Positions 39,801-52,445 are shown, numbered from the stretch's first letter. The stretch: DNA of 64,000 nucleotides from Doryteuthis pealeii (GCA_023376005.1 CM042150.1:73184252-73248251), one strand, 5' to 3'. The notes: a model not told the origin generated them from the letters alone. Program-made: numbers and translations.

Positions 39801-40419
39801 ATAATCATAAGCAGATTTGTTTCAGTGTGTCATTAATGCCAAAACAACGTTATTCTGTCTATGTTTTATTCAGTACAACTGAAATAATTGTCATAGTTTA
39901 TGATTGAACTGAATTTTTCGTGTTCATATAAATCATCACTAAAGTAGAAGTATTTTATGGTAAATTTAATAATTTATATTGATAATCTCTTATTGCAATA
40001 CAAATTGATATTGCTATGCTTTGTATAGATGTTGTTTATTCTTCTGTATGTTTATATGATGTCAATTTTCTGAAAGCATTTCTCTCAATGTAATTTTTTA
40101 AACTTAACATTTTTATTTTTTTTACGTATTGTAGTCTATTTTTCACTGTTATAAGTTGTTCAATTTTTTGTCTTGGTATTTCCTCTGCAAAATAAAATGT
40201 CACTGTATTGGTTGTTATGTATATTAATTAGACTCTTCTTTAATTTTGATTCTTTACCACAAGAATTGTCAATTATATTCAAGTTTTTTTTGATATTGTT
40301 TTTCTATTATCTAAAGCTTATTGTTACTCAATAAGTATGTATAAGTTGGTATCACAATCTTTAATTCTTACAACTCTAGCATATACTGATAATTTGCTTT
40401 TGAAAGGCATTTTGTAAAG
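36821..40419. other. No gene seen; TA tract near the end
   Basis: AT-rich sequence mirroring about 60,750-63,880. It includes a TA/TAA tract at 39,537-39,612 (mirror 61,522-61,581). The short frame at 37,103-37,288 is not preserved in the mirror. Confidence 0.5.
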
Positions 40420-40811
40420 TATTATTTATTTTATTTTTATATGAAGTAGCATTCAATGCTGTATAAATATAAATAATGTCCATGTGTCCAATCAATTTTC
40501 GAAAAAACTTTCATCTTCAGAGACTTGTTTTTTTGATAATGGATGCGCAGTTCTTGTGTGTTTTTGTTAGTGTGTTACGTTTTTTAGAACACGCTATCTT
40601 GGGTGGTTGTTATATATGCCTTACATTTTTATTACTGGAATGTATGCCGTGATATCCAACAATTCGGTATAATCACTTGCTCTTTCTGCGTCGCATTGGT
40701 CAAGAAACAGTCTCTGAAGATGAAGTTTCTTTCTTAAAATTGATTAGATCACGGATCATTTTATTTTTTTATATTGCATTGGTGTAATGCTCTTAATATA
40801 TTTAATATATT
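40420..40811. mobile_element. Foldback (MITE-like) element, noisy copy
   Basis: Mirror copy of 60,424-60,749, with many more small insertions. The two ends still pair: the CATCTTCAGAGAC block at about 40,513-40,525 matches its reverse complement in GTCTCTGAAGATG near 40,709-40,721. The inner GTGATATCC hairpin half near 40,650 survives, but its other half is disrupted. See the better copy for details. Confidence 0.6.
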
Positions 40812-43800
40812 CTAACATATACAATTTAGTAGCATTTACTTATTTTGTAAAATGGTGTGTATTGTTTTATTGTTCAACTATCATCTCTGAAAGATGATCA
40901 GTGGATTTTATTTCAACAATAAATTTGTGGATTGATCTAAAAGTTACTTAAATTTCTTAATCTGGATTTGAAAAAACTACATGTTAGTGAATGTATTGAT
41001 GATAAATGATTACAACATTAGAATGTGTAGATGATAAAAGATAAATCTAAGAATAATTGAGTAGATTATTAGAAATTGCGCTTTGGAAAGCTGTACTTTT
41101 TTCATGGTATGATGTGGAATTTAGATTTCTTAGATATCTTACAATCGATCACAGTACTGAATACTTCACATATCTAGATAGTAAGAGAAACTCTGTTTTG
41201 TGACTTTCATGGTGAGTATGCAAAATTCCACTAAGCATTAGTATGTTAACAGAAAACCTCAAATTCTTTCATTGAGTTCCGTGGCCTTACGCGGTTGTGA
41301 TTTGGGAATTGATGTGTAAGTAATCTAATGTTAGGCATTTGTCTATAATTTCCACTATCCAAAGATTAAAATAATGACTTTTCAGCAGTGAATAAGGGAC
41401 AAATCAATATCGATTCATAAGGGTTGCTAAAGTGTGATTGGATAATTGTTCTTTGTTCTTCGTAAGTAGAATGTTAGTGTCTTATTATTGCAAATAAAAG
41501 TGTGCTATCTGATGCATGTTATTTGTTGCTAGGTTACAGTTTTATTATAAGTTATATTGTAGTATATATATATATGTATTATATAGTATGTGTGGTCCGG
41601 TATACATGTAGAATTTTTATAATGCATTAAATGGTGCTCTTGGTCCTTGATGAGTAAAGCTTGTTCACAGTGAATTGAAAGTATAACGCGTGTTGGCTAT
41701 CATTCTATAAATGCCTTCTTAGTAAAGATGCTATTGTGTCATGTGTAGAACTTTGGACCATTTGGGTCTAGAATATAAATACTATATAGTAGATGACGAT
41801 AAATTGTTAGAGATTTATAGATGGCTGAAAAGTATACCTAATTTTCAGAAAACATTGAGATTTTTTTACTTATATCTTGAATTAACTTATGGCTGTTTTA
41901 AAATTGCTCTCATTCCTCAGCCATTCTCAGTGTGCAGTGGATGTTTTTACATATTGCTTCAAGGCGATTTTGAGGAATATGTATAAGGTTTCATAGCACA
42001 TTCATTTTATCTTTTCTATCATCTGGAAAGCACTCTTTTTAGGTGGATTTCAGCTTTGTGTAACAGATGCAAATCTCTAGTCCCAATATTGAAGAATGTT
42101 GGATAACAGGTTGACTATCAATATGATATCTATCTTAAGTGGTGTGTAGATTTGTCGCAGAGTTGAGATCCATCTTTAATGAGGTGTTTCGTTGTTAATA
42201 TTTTGAAATTTGGGTATCTCATTTGTGACATTGCAAGGCCGCTCATATAGCACACCCCTACCAGATATTGGCGCATTAGAGAAGTCTCCATTCATTTTTT
42301 TTTCCTAATTTGAATTACAGATATTTGTACAGTAAAGGACCATGTCATTGTATTAAGATTTTAAAATAACAAAAACTAAACCCAAGTACACTGTATGTCA
42401 CTGTAGCAAGTTTTTAGTGCCATAAATGTGTGATATGTTTGTTCTTAACAAACAGTCAAAGTTCACAGTACAACATACATTGGTTTTTAATATAGTTCCT
42501 TTTTAAGACACTGCATATTTTACATTACTTATCAAATATCACCAATTCAAATTTAATATTTGCTTTACTAGACTTTGGGCTGAGATTAGAATGGTAGTAT
42601 CTGTTCATATTCGGAATCAGTCATGTAGAAAAACAGAATATGAATTATATGATCCTGATTCTAGGACTTTGACCTGGGCAGTATGTCTCCATTTGCGTAT
42701 CAAAGGAGTAGGTCAGTATTGTGTGAAACATTTGTGACACTAATAACAGGACTGGACAATTTTATGCCCACTTTCCTATGCATACATGTATGGGTTCCAT
42801 ATTAAACTAAACATTTGTCTCTATGGGGAGATAGTTTAATACTGACTGTATTTTATTAGTAATGTAAAGCTGCAAAAAATCTTATCAAAATTTTATCTAT
42901 AAATAAAATGAAAAAGCAAATAAATATTTTTAGTATCAATTATAAATAATCCCTTGAATAACAATTGCATAAAAAAACTCATTAACAAAAATAAAATAAA
43001 GGATTAAGTTAAATACATTAATTTTATTTTGGAGAACTCTAATAGTAATGTGAAAAAAATTTTTTTTCTGGAAAAGGTATCTATTAAGGAAATGAATTTG
43101 AAAGATTAAAAACATCACCAATCAAATATTGCCACAAAGCATTCTTAAAGATTTTATGAATCTATAATTGTTTCAGTATTTTTAGTACAAATAGACATTA
43201 CATCTTACATATATAGAGCATATGATCTTTTATAGCTTCTAAAAGAAACTCTTTACAAAAGGAATTACAATCATTGTTTTATAATCAATTTACATGATCT
43301 TGAAAATATAGAATATGTCATTTTATGCATTATGATAACATTTTCAAAGATTCTTGGCTAACATCTTTTTTTTTTTCCTTTTTTTTAATCCTGCATCTAT
43401 ATTAGCTTGTGGCAGCGTCATTATTTCTAATGCTTTCAATAAACATATCTGTTCAAAAAATGCTTTAGAATTTTAGAACCGATTTGGTTGCTGGCATTTT
43501 GAAGTAAACATTTATTTAAGAATAGGTCAACAATATTTTAAGTTATATAATTGGGGTTATGCAATCATTTAACCTTTGATATGAATTTCCAAGGTTATTT
43601 TTATTGATTTCAATTAATAGATAAAATATCCCATCTGGATTTTCATGCTTTCCTCTCTAACCCCATTTAATATGTGGTCCTTTTATATCAGTTTTATGAT
43701 AATCCTTTATTGTCTATTGAACTCTCTGTTTTGTAATAATTTTCTAATGAAGATAGGGAGATGAATTTTTTAAATGCATCTAATTTAATAATACAATATT

Positions 43801-45000
43801 CAGTTGAAATTTATACCCTTCAGTCTTATTTTCATGAAAGTATTTTTCCTTCTCTGTATCTTTGGGAATCATAGAACATTACAATTCTGATATTAAAAAG
43901 CGGAAATATTTTCAATTTGATTAAAGGAAAATCACCTTAATTTAACCTACAGTGATCTTAAATTAGCAATGCAGATGAAAATGAATTTTGTTAAAAAAAT
44001 TGATTAGTATATTTGCAATGCCATTTTGATTATAATGTTACCCAACCTTAGAATCTAAATGCCCCAGTATTTGTCCACTCTCTAGAAGTATAATATAGTT
44101 GGCAGCATGAATTATGAAAGCGAATTCCCATTTCTAACTTGCTATTTCCTAGCAACAATACAGCCAATCAGCAGTTAAATAACAATTACAATGCTTTACA
44201 TTTCAGCAATTTTTTAAACAAGTAACTGGGGACACAGGTATGAGGCTTCATATTCTAAGGGTTCAAAATCAGTGATTTTATATTCTTATATAATCAGTCC
44301 CTGAAGTACAGTCATAATTCTTTATATTTTTATGAAACCAGTGTAATATCGCTGTTAATTTTAAAAAATATTTTTTCATATTATATAAACATCAAGTCAC
44401 TTTGTTGATTTGCTGGTTTGTTGTTTGTCTATCAGTCACAGTAAAAGGGGAAAATGATATTTATATAATCATAATACATTTTTTCTAAGATAAAAGGAAA
44501 AAGGGAGAACAAATTTCCAACTTTACAGAATCTTTGCAACACTCATTTTCTAACCGAAACTTAACTCACTCTGACTGTCCACGGCAAAAAATATTCAACA
44601 GTTTCTATTGAAGTTTTTTTAATTTCATTAATCCCAACAATTTGACCCATTTCAAATAGTTTTGTTAAATTTTTAGTTAAATGAATTCAAGTTAATTTAA
44701 AGTTAAAATTAGATTTAGTTTGAATTTACCTTATTCTGTAATAATAAGAAATTAATGATTTTTATTGTCATTTTAGTTTTTTATAATAATATAGTAAAAA
44801 TATTACTTTTTTTAGACTTAAGTATACCTCCCACCTATTTGAGCTTAACTTTTTGTATTAAGTTTCTCAAAATTTAACCAGGTAATACAATAAGAAGGTT
44901 CTGTAATAGTCTATTCTTTTTAGTCAGATGGAATTTTTATATAAATCTTTTTGCACCTAATCTTTATGATTATCATATGGATTATAATCCCAGAATTCAT
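40812..45000. other. No gene seen
   Basis: AT-rich, mirroring about 56,355-60,420. It holds a short TA tract at 41,562-41,583 (mirror 59,714-59,751). A frame at 42,936-43,121 on the minus strand is mirrored by 58,250-58,435 on the plus strand with partly shared residues. It is Phe/Ile/Asn-rich AT translation and I do not call it a gene. Confidence 0.5.
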
Positions 45001-45035
45001 CTCTCTCTCTCCTCCCTCTCTTCTCTCTTCTCTCT

Positions 45036-45083
<48 letters not shown>
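45001..45083. repeat. CT microsatellite
   Basis: Interrupted (CT)n of about 83 bases. The mirror (GA)n at 56,288-56,354 is uninterrupted for most of its length and shorter. Confidence 0.95.
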
Positions 45084-46196
45084 TTATAACAGATCAAAAA
45101 TATAGAATTACTATTTTTTATTATAATTCTTTGAAAGTTAAGTTAAATTTCTGTAATTTTATTTTTTCCTTGATCTATCCAATTTCTGGATTTGTGGTTT
45201 ACCATTGTAATATGCTAAGTGGATCCTACCAATGAAGAATTTATATTTGCACAAGGAATGAAGAAGGTAGTAGCAGTATCTGAATGTTGTTGTAATGTTT
45301 ATTGCTTTAAATGGAATTCTATGGCAAGACAAAAGCCATGACTAGCGTGCACACACTGTTGAGTGCCAGAAAAATAAGGTCTTAACTTGAAAGACTTGTG
45401 TGCTGTCAGCAGAAAAAAAGTGAAGTGGAATGAGTGATTTTATAAACTGTGGAATATGCAAATTCTCAGCCGTCCCTTGTCTGTCCTGGCCAATCACAAA
45501 TTCAGTTTAAACATAAAAGACTTGGTTTGTTTTTTGTGAGTCAGAGTGAACTCAAAATGTGTTTGGGTTCAGATCTGTGACCCCAATTTTTGACACCAGA
45601 GTTTTTGGAATCAACATAAATATTTTGATTAAAATGATAATTGGAAAAGCAACAACATATTTACTTACCAACACAAATGTTAAAATCACAAACAATAAGT
45701 ATGAACAAATAACAAGGATAATTATTACAAAGGCAAACAAATAAGGATATGTTACATGATTGATTTATATATTATATATAATATATATAATATATATTAT
45801 AACAATGTCATAACAAAAGATTAAACAAAAGGAAAGATTAAAACAATGTTGTCAAAAGGTTGAGTGTAAAAAAAAAAAGAAGGAAATATTTCAAAAATAC
45901 CAAGTAGAGTAGTGACTAAACTACATAGAATAATATCTTTGGAAGCAAGTCCCAATGTGATCCTAAAAAATAACTTTAAGGGAAATAGACTGCCTAGAAA
46001 GTAAGATACTATACAAAACTTCTACTTAGCCTGCATATCAGTAAATTAAAAAGGATATGAAATAAAGGATTGTAAAATCATTACTATACAGGTGCAGTAC
46101 TACAAATTGAAATAACAAAATTGAACGTTTGCATTTTCTCTTGTCATATAGATTAACTAGGCAATGGTCATTGTCCTTTCTATATTAAATACCAAA
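45084..46196. other. No gene seen; TA tract
   Basis: Includes a TA-rich tract at 45,765-45,801 (mirror 55,568-55,604). The 45,450-45,600 stretch is well conserved with 55,780-55,930 in the other arm, differing mostly by homopolymer-length changes. Confidence 0.5.
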
Positions 46197-46686
46197 AGTA
46201 TTATCTGCGTTATTCGGACTATTGTCCTCATCTTCATTATTATCTGTACAATGTTTCGGCCGATATGCCCTCCAGCCTTCTTCAGGTATTTCTTGTCGGA
46301 CTCGGAACCTTCTTTCGGTACTCGGGAACCTTCTTTTCGGACTCGGGAACCTTCTTTTTGGGACTCGGGAACCTTCTTTCGGACTCGGGAACTTTTTTTT
46401 GTTGTAATCAGGAACCTTCTTGTCATAATTGGGAGCCATCACGGGATCTTTGAGCCTAACCCTTTATTCAGTCCACGGGGTATCCTGTTCTCATTCTGCT
46501 AACCATAACTGGAGGGGCATTAAGCTGTGTTATTATTATTCTATGTTACTGCTTGCCCTTGAGATAACTGTCACTTAGAAACTGTCTTAACCTAACTACC
46601 TTATCCACTAGCCCATGTGTCCAATTGGACATTGTACAAATAACAATGAAGATGAGGACAATAGTCCGAATAACGCAGATAATACT
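46197..46686. mobile_element. 490-bp element with 58-bp terminal inverted repeats
   Basis: The first 58 bases (46,197-46,254) and the last 58 (46,629-46,686) are reverse complements with only two mismatches, beginning AGTATTATCTGCG and ending CGCAGATAATACT. The interior is about 374 bases and contains a 21-bp minisatellite near the left end. The shape fits a non-autonomous DNA transposon or foldback element. I cannot identify a clear target-site duplication: the left flank is ACCAAA and the right flank is AATCATC. No transposase is present. The mirror copy is at 54,702-55,172. Confidence 0.6.
46293..46412 (-). repeat. 21-bp minisatellite, six units
   Basis: On the minus strand the unit reads GTTCCCGAGTCCGAAAAGAAG, allowing single-base errors, and encodes VPESEKK. 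About six units are visible here, against five in the mirror copy. Units carry one-base gaps at different homopolymers, so the frame breaks repeatedly. Confidence 0.8.
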
Positions 46687-48934
46687 AATCATCAAGCCTC
46701 ATCTCAAACATTTAGAGAAATAGTAAATACCAAATGTTCTGATGTAGTTGTAAGATTTTTTGCACTGGCTCTGAAATCAACCTTTTCTGTATTTTTAAAA
46801 ATTTATTTAGCTCATTGTAATTAACAAACATTTGTAACTGGCCAACTTGTTATTTTTTGTTCAACTCTTTTCTAAATGCAAATCTCACTGTGTACTTGTA
46901 AAATCCTAGACTGTCCTGTTGTTATCAGCTAAAATTGATCTGAAATTTTAACTCTTTAATGTTTTGATCTATTTTACAAAAAAATAAGTGTATTGACAAT
47001 GAAGGAGATAATTCTTTAAAAAATAATATTCTTCTTTAAAATACATGTTTTTTTTTTATACATTAGGCTACATATTTATTGATGCAGCTACATATCAAGG
47101 TAGATTCAATAATTCATAGTCTAACATGTATTATTAGGAAAATGTTGATTAATATTCACTATTGTATTAATTGTATGCTACCTTAGACACGACAGTCTCC
47201 TGGTGTAGCCACTGTCTGGCTGATACCAACAATAGGTCACTCCACCGACTTTACTTACCTTACTTTCATAACAAAAGACAAAATAAACTAGTAAAACATA
47301 GTCTTTAATTTTCAAACCTGAGCAACAATATATTATGTGAGGTTTAGGCATAGATTTTGTTTTGTATCAACATTATTAAAAAATGTTAATATTACTTATT
47401 TAATAAAATACATTCTAATTGCATGAGACTTTGCACAATCTTTTTTTTTTAAATATTGACTGCTACTGATTTTGGTTTCCATAATAACAAGGTTTATTTA
47501 ATATAGAAAATCTTAATGGCACAGAATTTTCCCCAAGATAAATAATCAAGTATCTCATATTCAACAACATTAAAGCTTGAAAGGACAAACTATTGTAATA
47601 AATGACAGAGAAAAATGACACTTTCTGACATCAATATGTATGATATAAATTTGATTATCATTATTATAATCTTGATGGATATTCATTTTTTATGCTATTT
47701 TCAAGTAGAAGAATATCATGAACTGAATTTACAATTTAGTAAATATGTCATATTAAAATTATAACAATTTAGAATTTCTTTAATTTATCATGTAATGGCT
47801 GCCATATAAAAACTTGATATTTGATAATCAGATTTTTTTTTAAATTTAATTATAATAATATGATACTTGTTGATATGAATATTCAATATTCATGGGTATT
47901 CATGTATTATCATATTTTTGAATCAACTTTGAGTTCATAGGGAATATCCTGTCATATGATATCTTTTGATGATCTTAACTCTTCTGAGATTGTTTGAGTG
48001 CTGGCTTCTTCTATCTTACATTTTAAGCATCATCATTGATAATTGGTGGTAATCTAATTCTGAGCTTTATTTCAAGGAACATGTCACCATTCTTAAAACA
48101 ATTAACCCCCATTTTGGGTTTGTGCAACCAGATATTGTATTATTTCCTCTTACTACTGAATTCTGAAAGCAACTTCAGATTAAAATAATGCCCCAAGAAT
48201 CTCAATACTTGTATTTGCCATTAATAACATCTGAAACCAAAAGCGCTGCTGAATACTACCATTACACACCCACTACAACAACAACAACAGTAATGATGAT
48301 GATGATGATAATATTGTGGATCATATATAATCTTTAGATGTGTACATGAAATAATCTTTGGAGTAAAAGTCTGTAAAAAGTGAAAATGCTTTGGTATACT
48401 CTAATATTTATTTTGACCAATATCTATTTCTTTTTATTTATTTTTTGCCAATGTTCAATGGATATGTTTTGTGAGTAATCACGAAAGCATAATTTCTCCC
48501 AAATACAATTAAGGCATATAGGACTGTTTAAGGTAATCTTGATAAAGAATTATTATGATTGTAAGCATTAACTCTTTCTTTCAGAATCAAACATTTTAAA
48601 TGAAATGTTAAACATTTGACTATGAAATAATAAAGATGAAGACTGTAATCCTCTTAATACATTCAAAACAAAAGTATTTATATTTCTTTAACTGAATAAG
48701 TTTAGACTAATTTTCTTCTAACCAAAGATAGCAGAATTTTATTATTTCTAGTGAACATTATATTATCAAAATGGATATTATAGGTATTTTTATTACCAAA
48801 GTCTAACAGCATTTAAACTCTGTAAACCAAAAATAAAATTGCCATACCTCTGTTAGCTAAAAATTGCATAAATTTTTTATTACTTATTTTTGGACTGTTA
48901 CATATTAAGCATTTTTTGGTTTAACTGCTGTAGA
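46687..48934. other. No gene seen; short conserved GC-richer block
   Basis: AT-rich, mirroring about 52,445-54,700. The block at 47,180-47,275 (mirror 54,120-54,215) is GC-richer and nearly identical between arms; I cannot name it. CAA and TGA microsatellites lie at 48,275-48,310 (mirror TCA and TTG at 53,063-53,098). Confidence 0.5.
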
Positions 48935-49945
48935 TTTGGACATAATTATATATCTAATAATATTCAGAAATGGACTAAAGACTGCATCCTTCCATCCTTA
49001 CCAAAAGCGACCTCAGATCATAGACTACAGAGGTATAACCCTTACTGCCATTCACCAGATGGTGACCCAGATTTCTTTGACATAGATGTGTCTTATAAAT
49101 AGATTCATTATTTATAATACTCAAAACATCATCAGATCCCATAAAAGAAAAGGCTTTGCCCTAAAAAGGTAAGAAGCCAACAATATTCTATTCAGACTAT
49201 TAAGATGGCAGACTATACAGTGATCTGGCAACTTTAGCAGATACACCTGCAACACAAGTAGATCAGCTATTGCATAGCTTGGAGAGGGCAGCAAGAAGCA
49301 TTGGCCTCTATGTGAACTCAGATAAAACTTAGTTTTTTGTTTTTAAACAAGATGGATGTATGCTGCACACTGGGTGGAAGCCTCTAAAATTTAGTACAAC
49401 CAGTTCATTACCCTAAGGTAGCATATCTCATCTACAGAGGCAATGTCAATGTACACATAAGAAAAAGCATGGACTGTTATAAAACAGATTATTAGATCAT
49501 ATGGAAATCTAATCTCACTAAGATAAAGTAAAAATTCTTCCAAGCCATAGCATATCACGCTACTATATGACTGTACCAACTGGACTCAAACAAAGCTCTT
49601 AGAGAAAAGGCTAAATGGAGCTACATAAGAATGTTGTGTAGTGTCTTGAACAATCCTGGAAGAAGCATCCCACAAGAAAATATCTGTACAGTCACTTGCC
49701 TCCTATTACACAAACCATCCAGATGAGATAACATTGTTGAAGAAGGCAAGGATGAATTTATAAGTGACATTCTCGCTATAGAAACCTACACATGGACGCA
49801 CTCACATAGGCCAACCAACAAAAATTACATCAATCAGCTCTGTGCAGATTCTAGATGATGTGTGGAAGACCAATTAGGGACAATGACTGATAGGGATGCT
49901 TGGGGGAAAAAGTCTGTCATCACAGCACAATGATGATGATGAATT
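48935..49945 (+). pseudogene. LINE (non-LTR) with large internal deletion
   Basis: A second, independent copy of the LINE family at 16,440-17,895. It begins with WTKDCILP near 48,972, then YNPYC near 49,032, then jumps at about 49,050 directly to SPDGDPDFFDI. This skips roughly 190 residues, including the motif-A region. A KGFAL-like block near 49,150 and the catalytic block near 49,205 follow, broken here by extra G bases. C-terminal pieces resembling AWTVIKQI, LLYDCTNWTQT, EKRLN, HKKISVQ and PTHGRTHIGQPTK come next. It ends in a GAT-type tail at about 49,929-49,940. It is non-functional. The mirror copy shares the deletion, so the deletion predates the mirroring. Confidence 0.75.
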
Positions 49946-50650
49946 CACTTTCCCTGAAAATAATAAAATTTGTGTATATTTTTTAAGAAGAAACTTAATT
50001 TTTATCAAAATATTGATAGGGATGTACTTATTTATGGATAATACTGTACGTTCTATCCATCTATTAATTACAATAAAGAATTTATTGATTTAATTCCTTA
50101 ATTTAACAATTTATATTCCTTTATTTGTCTGGCCTAGAATTTAATTTAACATTTCTGTAATTTTAACAGGTTTCAATTTCACCCCTTTGATAATGTTATT
50201 AACCAACCTGGCTGGATCAACAAACTGGTAGTGGTTTTGTGTAGGAGTGGCTTGACAAGTCATATACTCTGACTGAAGACATCTGTGCTGCTGTAATGAG
50301 GAAAATGGGTTAAGGAATAATAACTGTTGGGCACACAGACACTTGACTGCTACTGGACCTCAATTCTGATAGTACTGTATTAAAATCTGGTAGGATCTTC
50401 AGTGTATTTCCTCCAACCAGTGGTACCAAGGATTTGTTTGTACCCTGGTTTTAAAAAGTACAAAGACATCATTGTAAAGATGTATGTGTGTGGATGTGTG
50501 TACAATATATTTTATATACTTTCATAATCTCTAAATGTTGTTGGGTGGTGTTCTGCTTTGTTGTTGTGATTATTTATTAATATTTGAGAAAGAAGTAATG
50601 GGCAACAGATACTGGTGCTCCATTTTTTCTAAGCTTCCAAGAAGTGTAAT
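49946..50650. other. No gene seen
   Basis: Sequence between the LINE tail and the fold point. It mirrors 50,740-51,425. No coding signal. Confidence 0.5.
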
Positions 50651-50739
50651 ATAAGTTGCATTTTTTTTTTATCCACAAGTTAACAGGTACATGGATAAGA
50701 TTTTTTTTAATGATAGTCCAGTTTTAAATTGGAAATAAA
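50651..50739. other. Symmetry axis region of inverted repeat 2
   Basis: The arms pair up to the AAGCTTC blocks near 50,630 and 50,755, then lose symmetry for about 90 bases, giving a short spacer centred near 50,697. The spacer contains a poly-T run, an ATCCA/TGGAT mini-hairpin and no adapter-like sequence that I can recognise. Confidence 0.75.
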
Positions 50740-51424
50740 TGCATACTTCCTTGAAGCTTAGAAGAAATTGGAGCCACATATCTGTTGCAATTACTTTCTT
50801 TCTCAAAAAATGATAATAAATAATTTACAACAACAAAGAGAACACCACCCAAACAACATTTAGAGATATAGAAGTATATAAAAATATATGTTGTACACAC
50901 ACCACACCACATACATCTTACAATGATGTCTTTGCTACTTTTTACAACCAGGGTACAAACAAATCCTTGGTTAAACACTGGTTGGAGGATACACTGAAGA
51001 TCCTACAGATTTTAATACAAGTACTATCAGAAGAGGTCAGTAGCAGTCAGTGTCCTGTGTGCCCAACAGTTATATCCTGCCATTTCCTCATTACAGAGCA
51101 CAGATGTCTTCAGTCAGAGTATATGACTTGTCAAGGCCACTCCTACACAAACCACTACAGTTTGTTGATCCAGCCGGTTGGTTAATAACATTATCAAAGG
51201 GGTGAAATGAAACCTGTTAAAAATTAGAAAATGTTAAATTAAATTCTAGGGCAGCAAATAAAGGAATAAATTGTTAAATTAAGGAATTAAATCAATAACT
51301 TTTATTGTAATTAATAGATGGATAGAACTGTACAGTATTATCCATAAATAAGTACATCCTTTCAATATTTTGATAAAAAAATTAAGTTTCTTCTAAATAA
51401 AATATACACAAATTTTATTATTTC
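50740..51424. other. No gene seen
   Basis: Mirror of 49,946-50,650. The short frame at 50,967-51,185 is not preserved across arms. Confidence 0.5.
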
Positions 51425-52445
51425 AGGGAAAGTGAATTTCATCATCATCATTGTGCTGTGATGACAGACTTTTCCCCCAAGCATCCCTATCAGTCATTGT
51501 CCCTAATTGGTCTTCCACACATCATCTAGAATCTGCACAGAGCTGATTGATGTAAGTTTTTGTTGGTTGGCCTATGTGAGTGCGTCCATGTGTAGGTTTC
51601 TATAGGAGAATGTCACTTATAAATTCATCCTTGCTTCTTCAACAATGTTTATCTCATCTGGATGGTTTGTGTAATAGGAGGCAAGTGACTGTACAGATAT
51701 TTCTTGTGGGATGCTTCTTCCAGGATTTGTTCAAGACACTACACAACATTCTTATGTAGCTCCCATTTAGCCTTTTCTTAAGAGCTTTGTTTGAGTCCAG
51801 TTGGTACAGTCATATAGTAGCAGTGATATGGCTATGGCTTGGAAGAATTTTTACTTTATCTTATGGAGATTAGATTTCCATATGATCTAATAATCTGTTT
51901 ATAACAGTCCATGCTTTTTCTATGTGTACATTGACATTGCCTTCTGTAGATGAGATATTGCTACCTAGGTAAGTGAACTGGTGTACTAATTTTAGAGGCT
52001 TACCACCCAGTGTGCAGATCATCCATCTTGTTTAAAACAAATAAAACAAGTTTTATCTGAGTTCACATAGAGGCAATGCTTCTTGCTGCCTCTCCAAGCT
52101 ATGCAAGTGATCTACTTGTGCAGGTGTATCTGCTAAGTGCCAGATCATCTGTGTAGTCTGCATCTGTAATAGTCTGAATAGAATATTGTTGGCTTCTTAC
52201 CTTTTTTAGGGCAAAGCCTTTTTCTTTTATGGGATCTGATGATGTTTGAGTATTATAAATAATGAATCTATTTATAAGACTACCATCTATGTCAAAGAAA
52301 TCTGGGTCACCATCTGGTGAATGGCAGTAAGGGTTATACCTCTGTAGTTCTTAGTGATACTGAGGTCGCTTTTGTAAGGATGGAAGGATGCAGTCTTTAG
52401 TCCATTTCTGAATATTATTAGATATATAATTATGTCCAAAATCTA
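51425..52445 (-). pseudogene. LINE (non-LTR) with large internal deletion
   Basis: Minus-strand mirror of 48,935-49,945. From 52,430 down it reads WTKDCILPS, then the YRGITLTAI-type block broken near 52,325 straight into SPDGDPDFFDID. The catalytic block is DADYTDDLA with codons at 52,144-52,164. The usual YADD is YTDD here, so this copy has a substitution next to the catalytic aspartates in addition to the deletion. C-terminal blocks follow to a GAT-type tail near 51,440. It is dead. Confidence 0.75.

Larger units (their letters stand above)
36690..50650 (+). repeat. Left arm of giant inverted repeat 2
   Basis: The reverse complement of this stretch is found from about 50,740 to 64,000. Anchor pairs include 36,690-36,830 with 63,880-64,000, 37,080-37,270 with 63,530-63,650, 39,000-39,060 with 62,035-62,095, the foldback element at 40,420-40,811 with 60,424-60,749, 45,001-45,083 (CT)n with 56,288-56,354 (GA)n, and 48,935-49,945 with 51,425-52,445. 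This arm is about 5% longer than its partner because of many small insertions. It probably extends further left, because its partner is cut by the window end. Confidence 0.95.

Noticed and set aside
46580..46630. tRNA-derived SINE head (a box-A-like GGGCTAGTGGATAAGG on the minus strand)
   Set aside because: No box B at the expected 30-60 base distance and no tRNA fold, so the single match is not enough.
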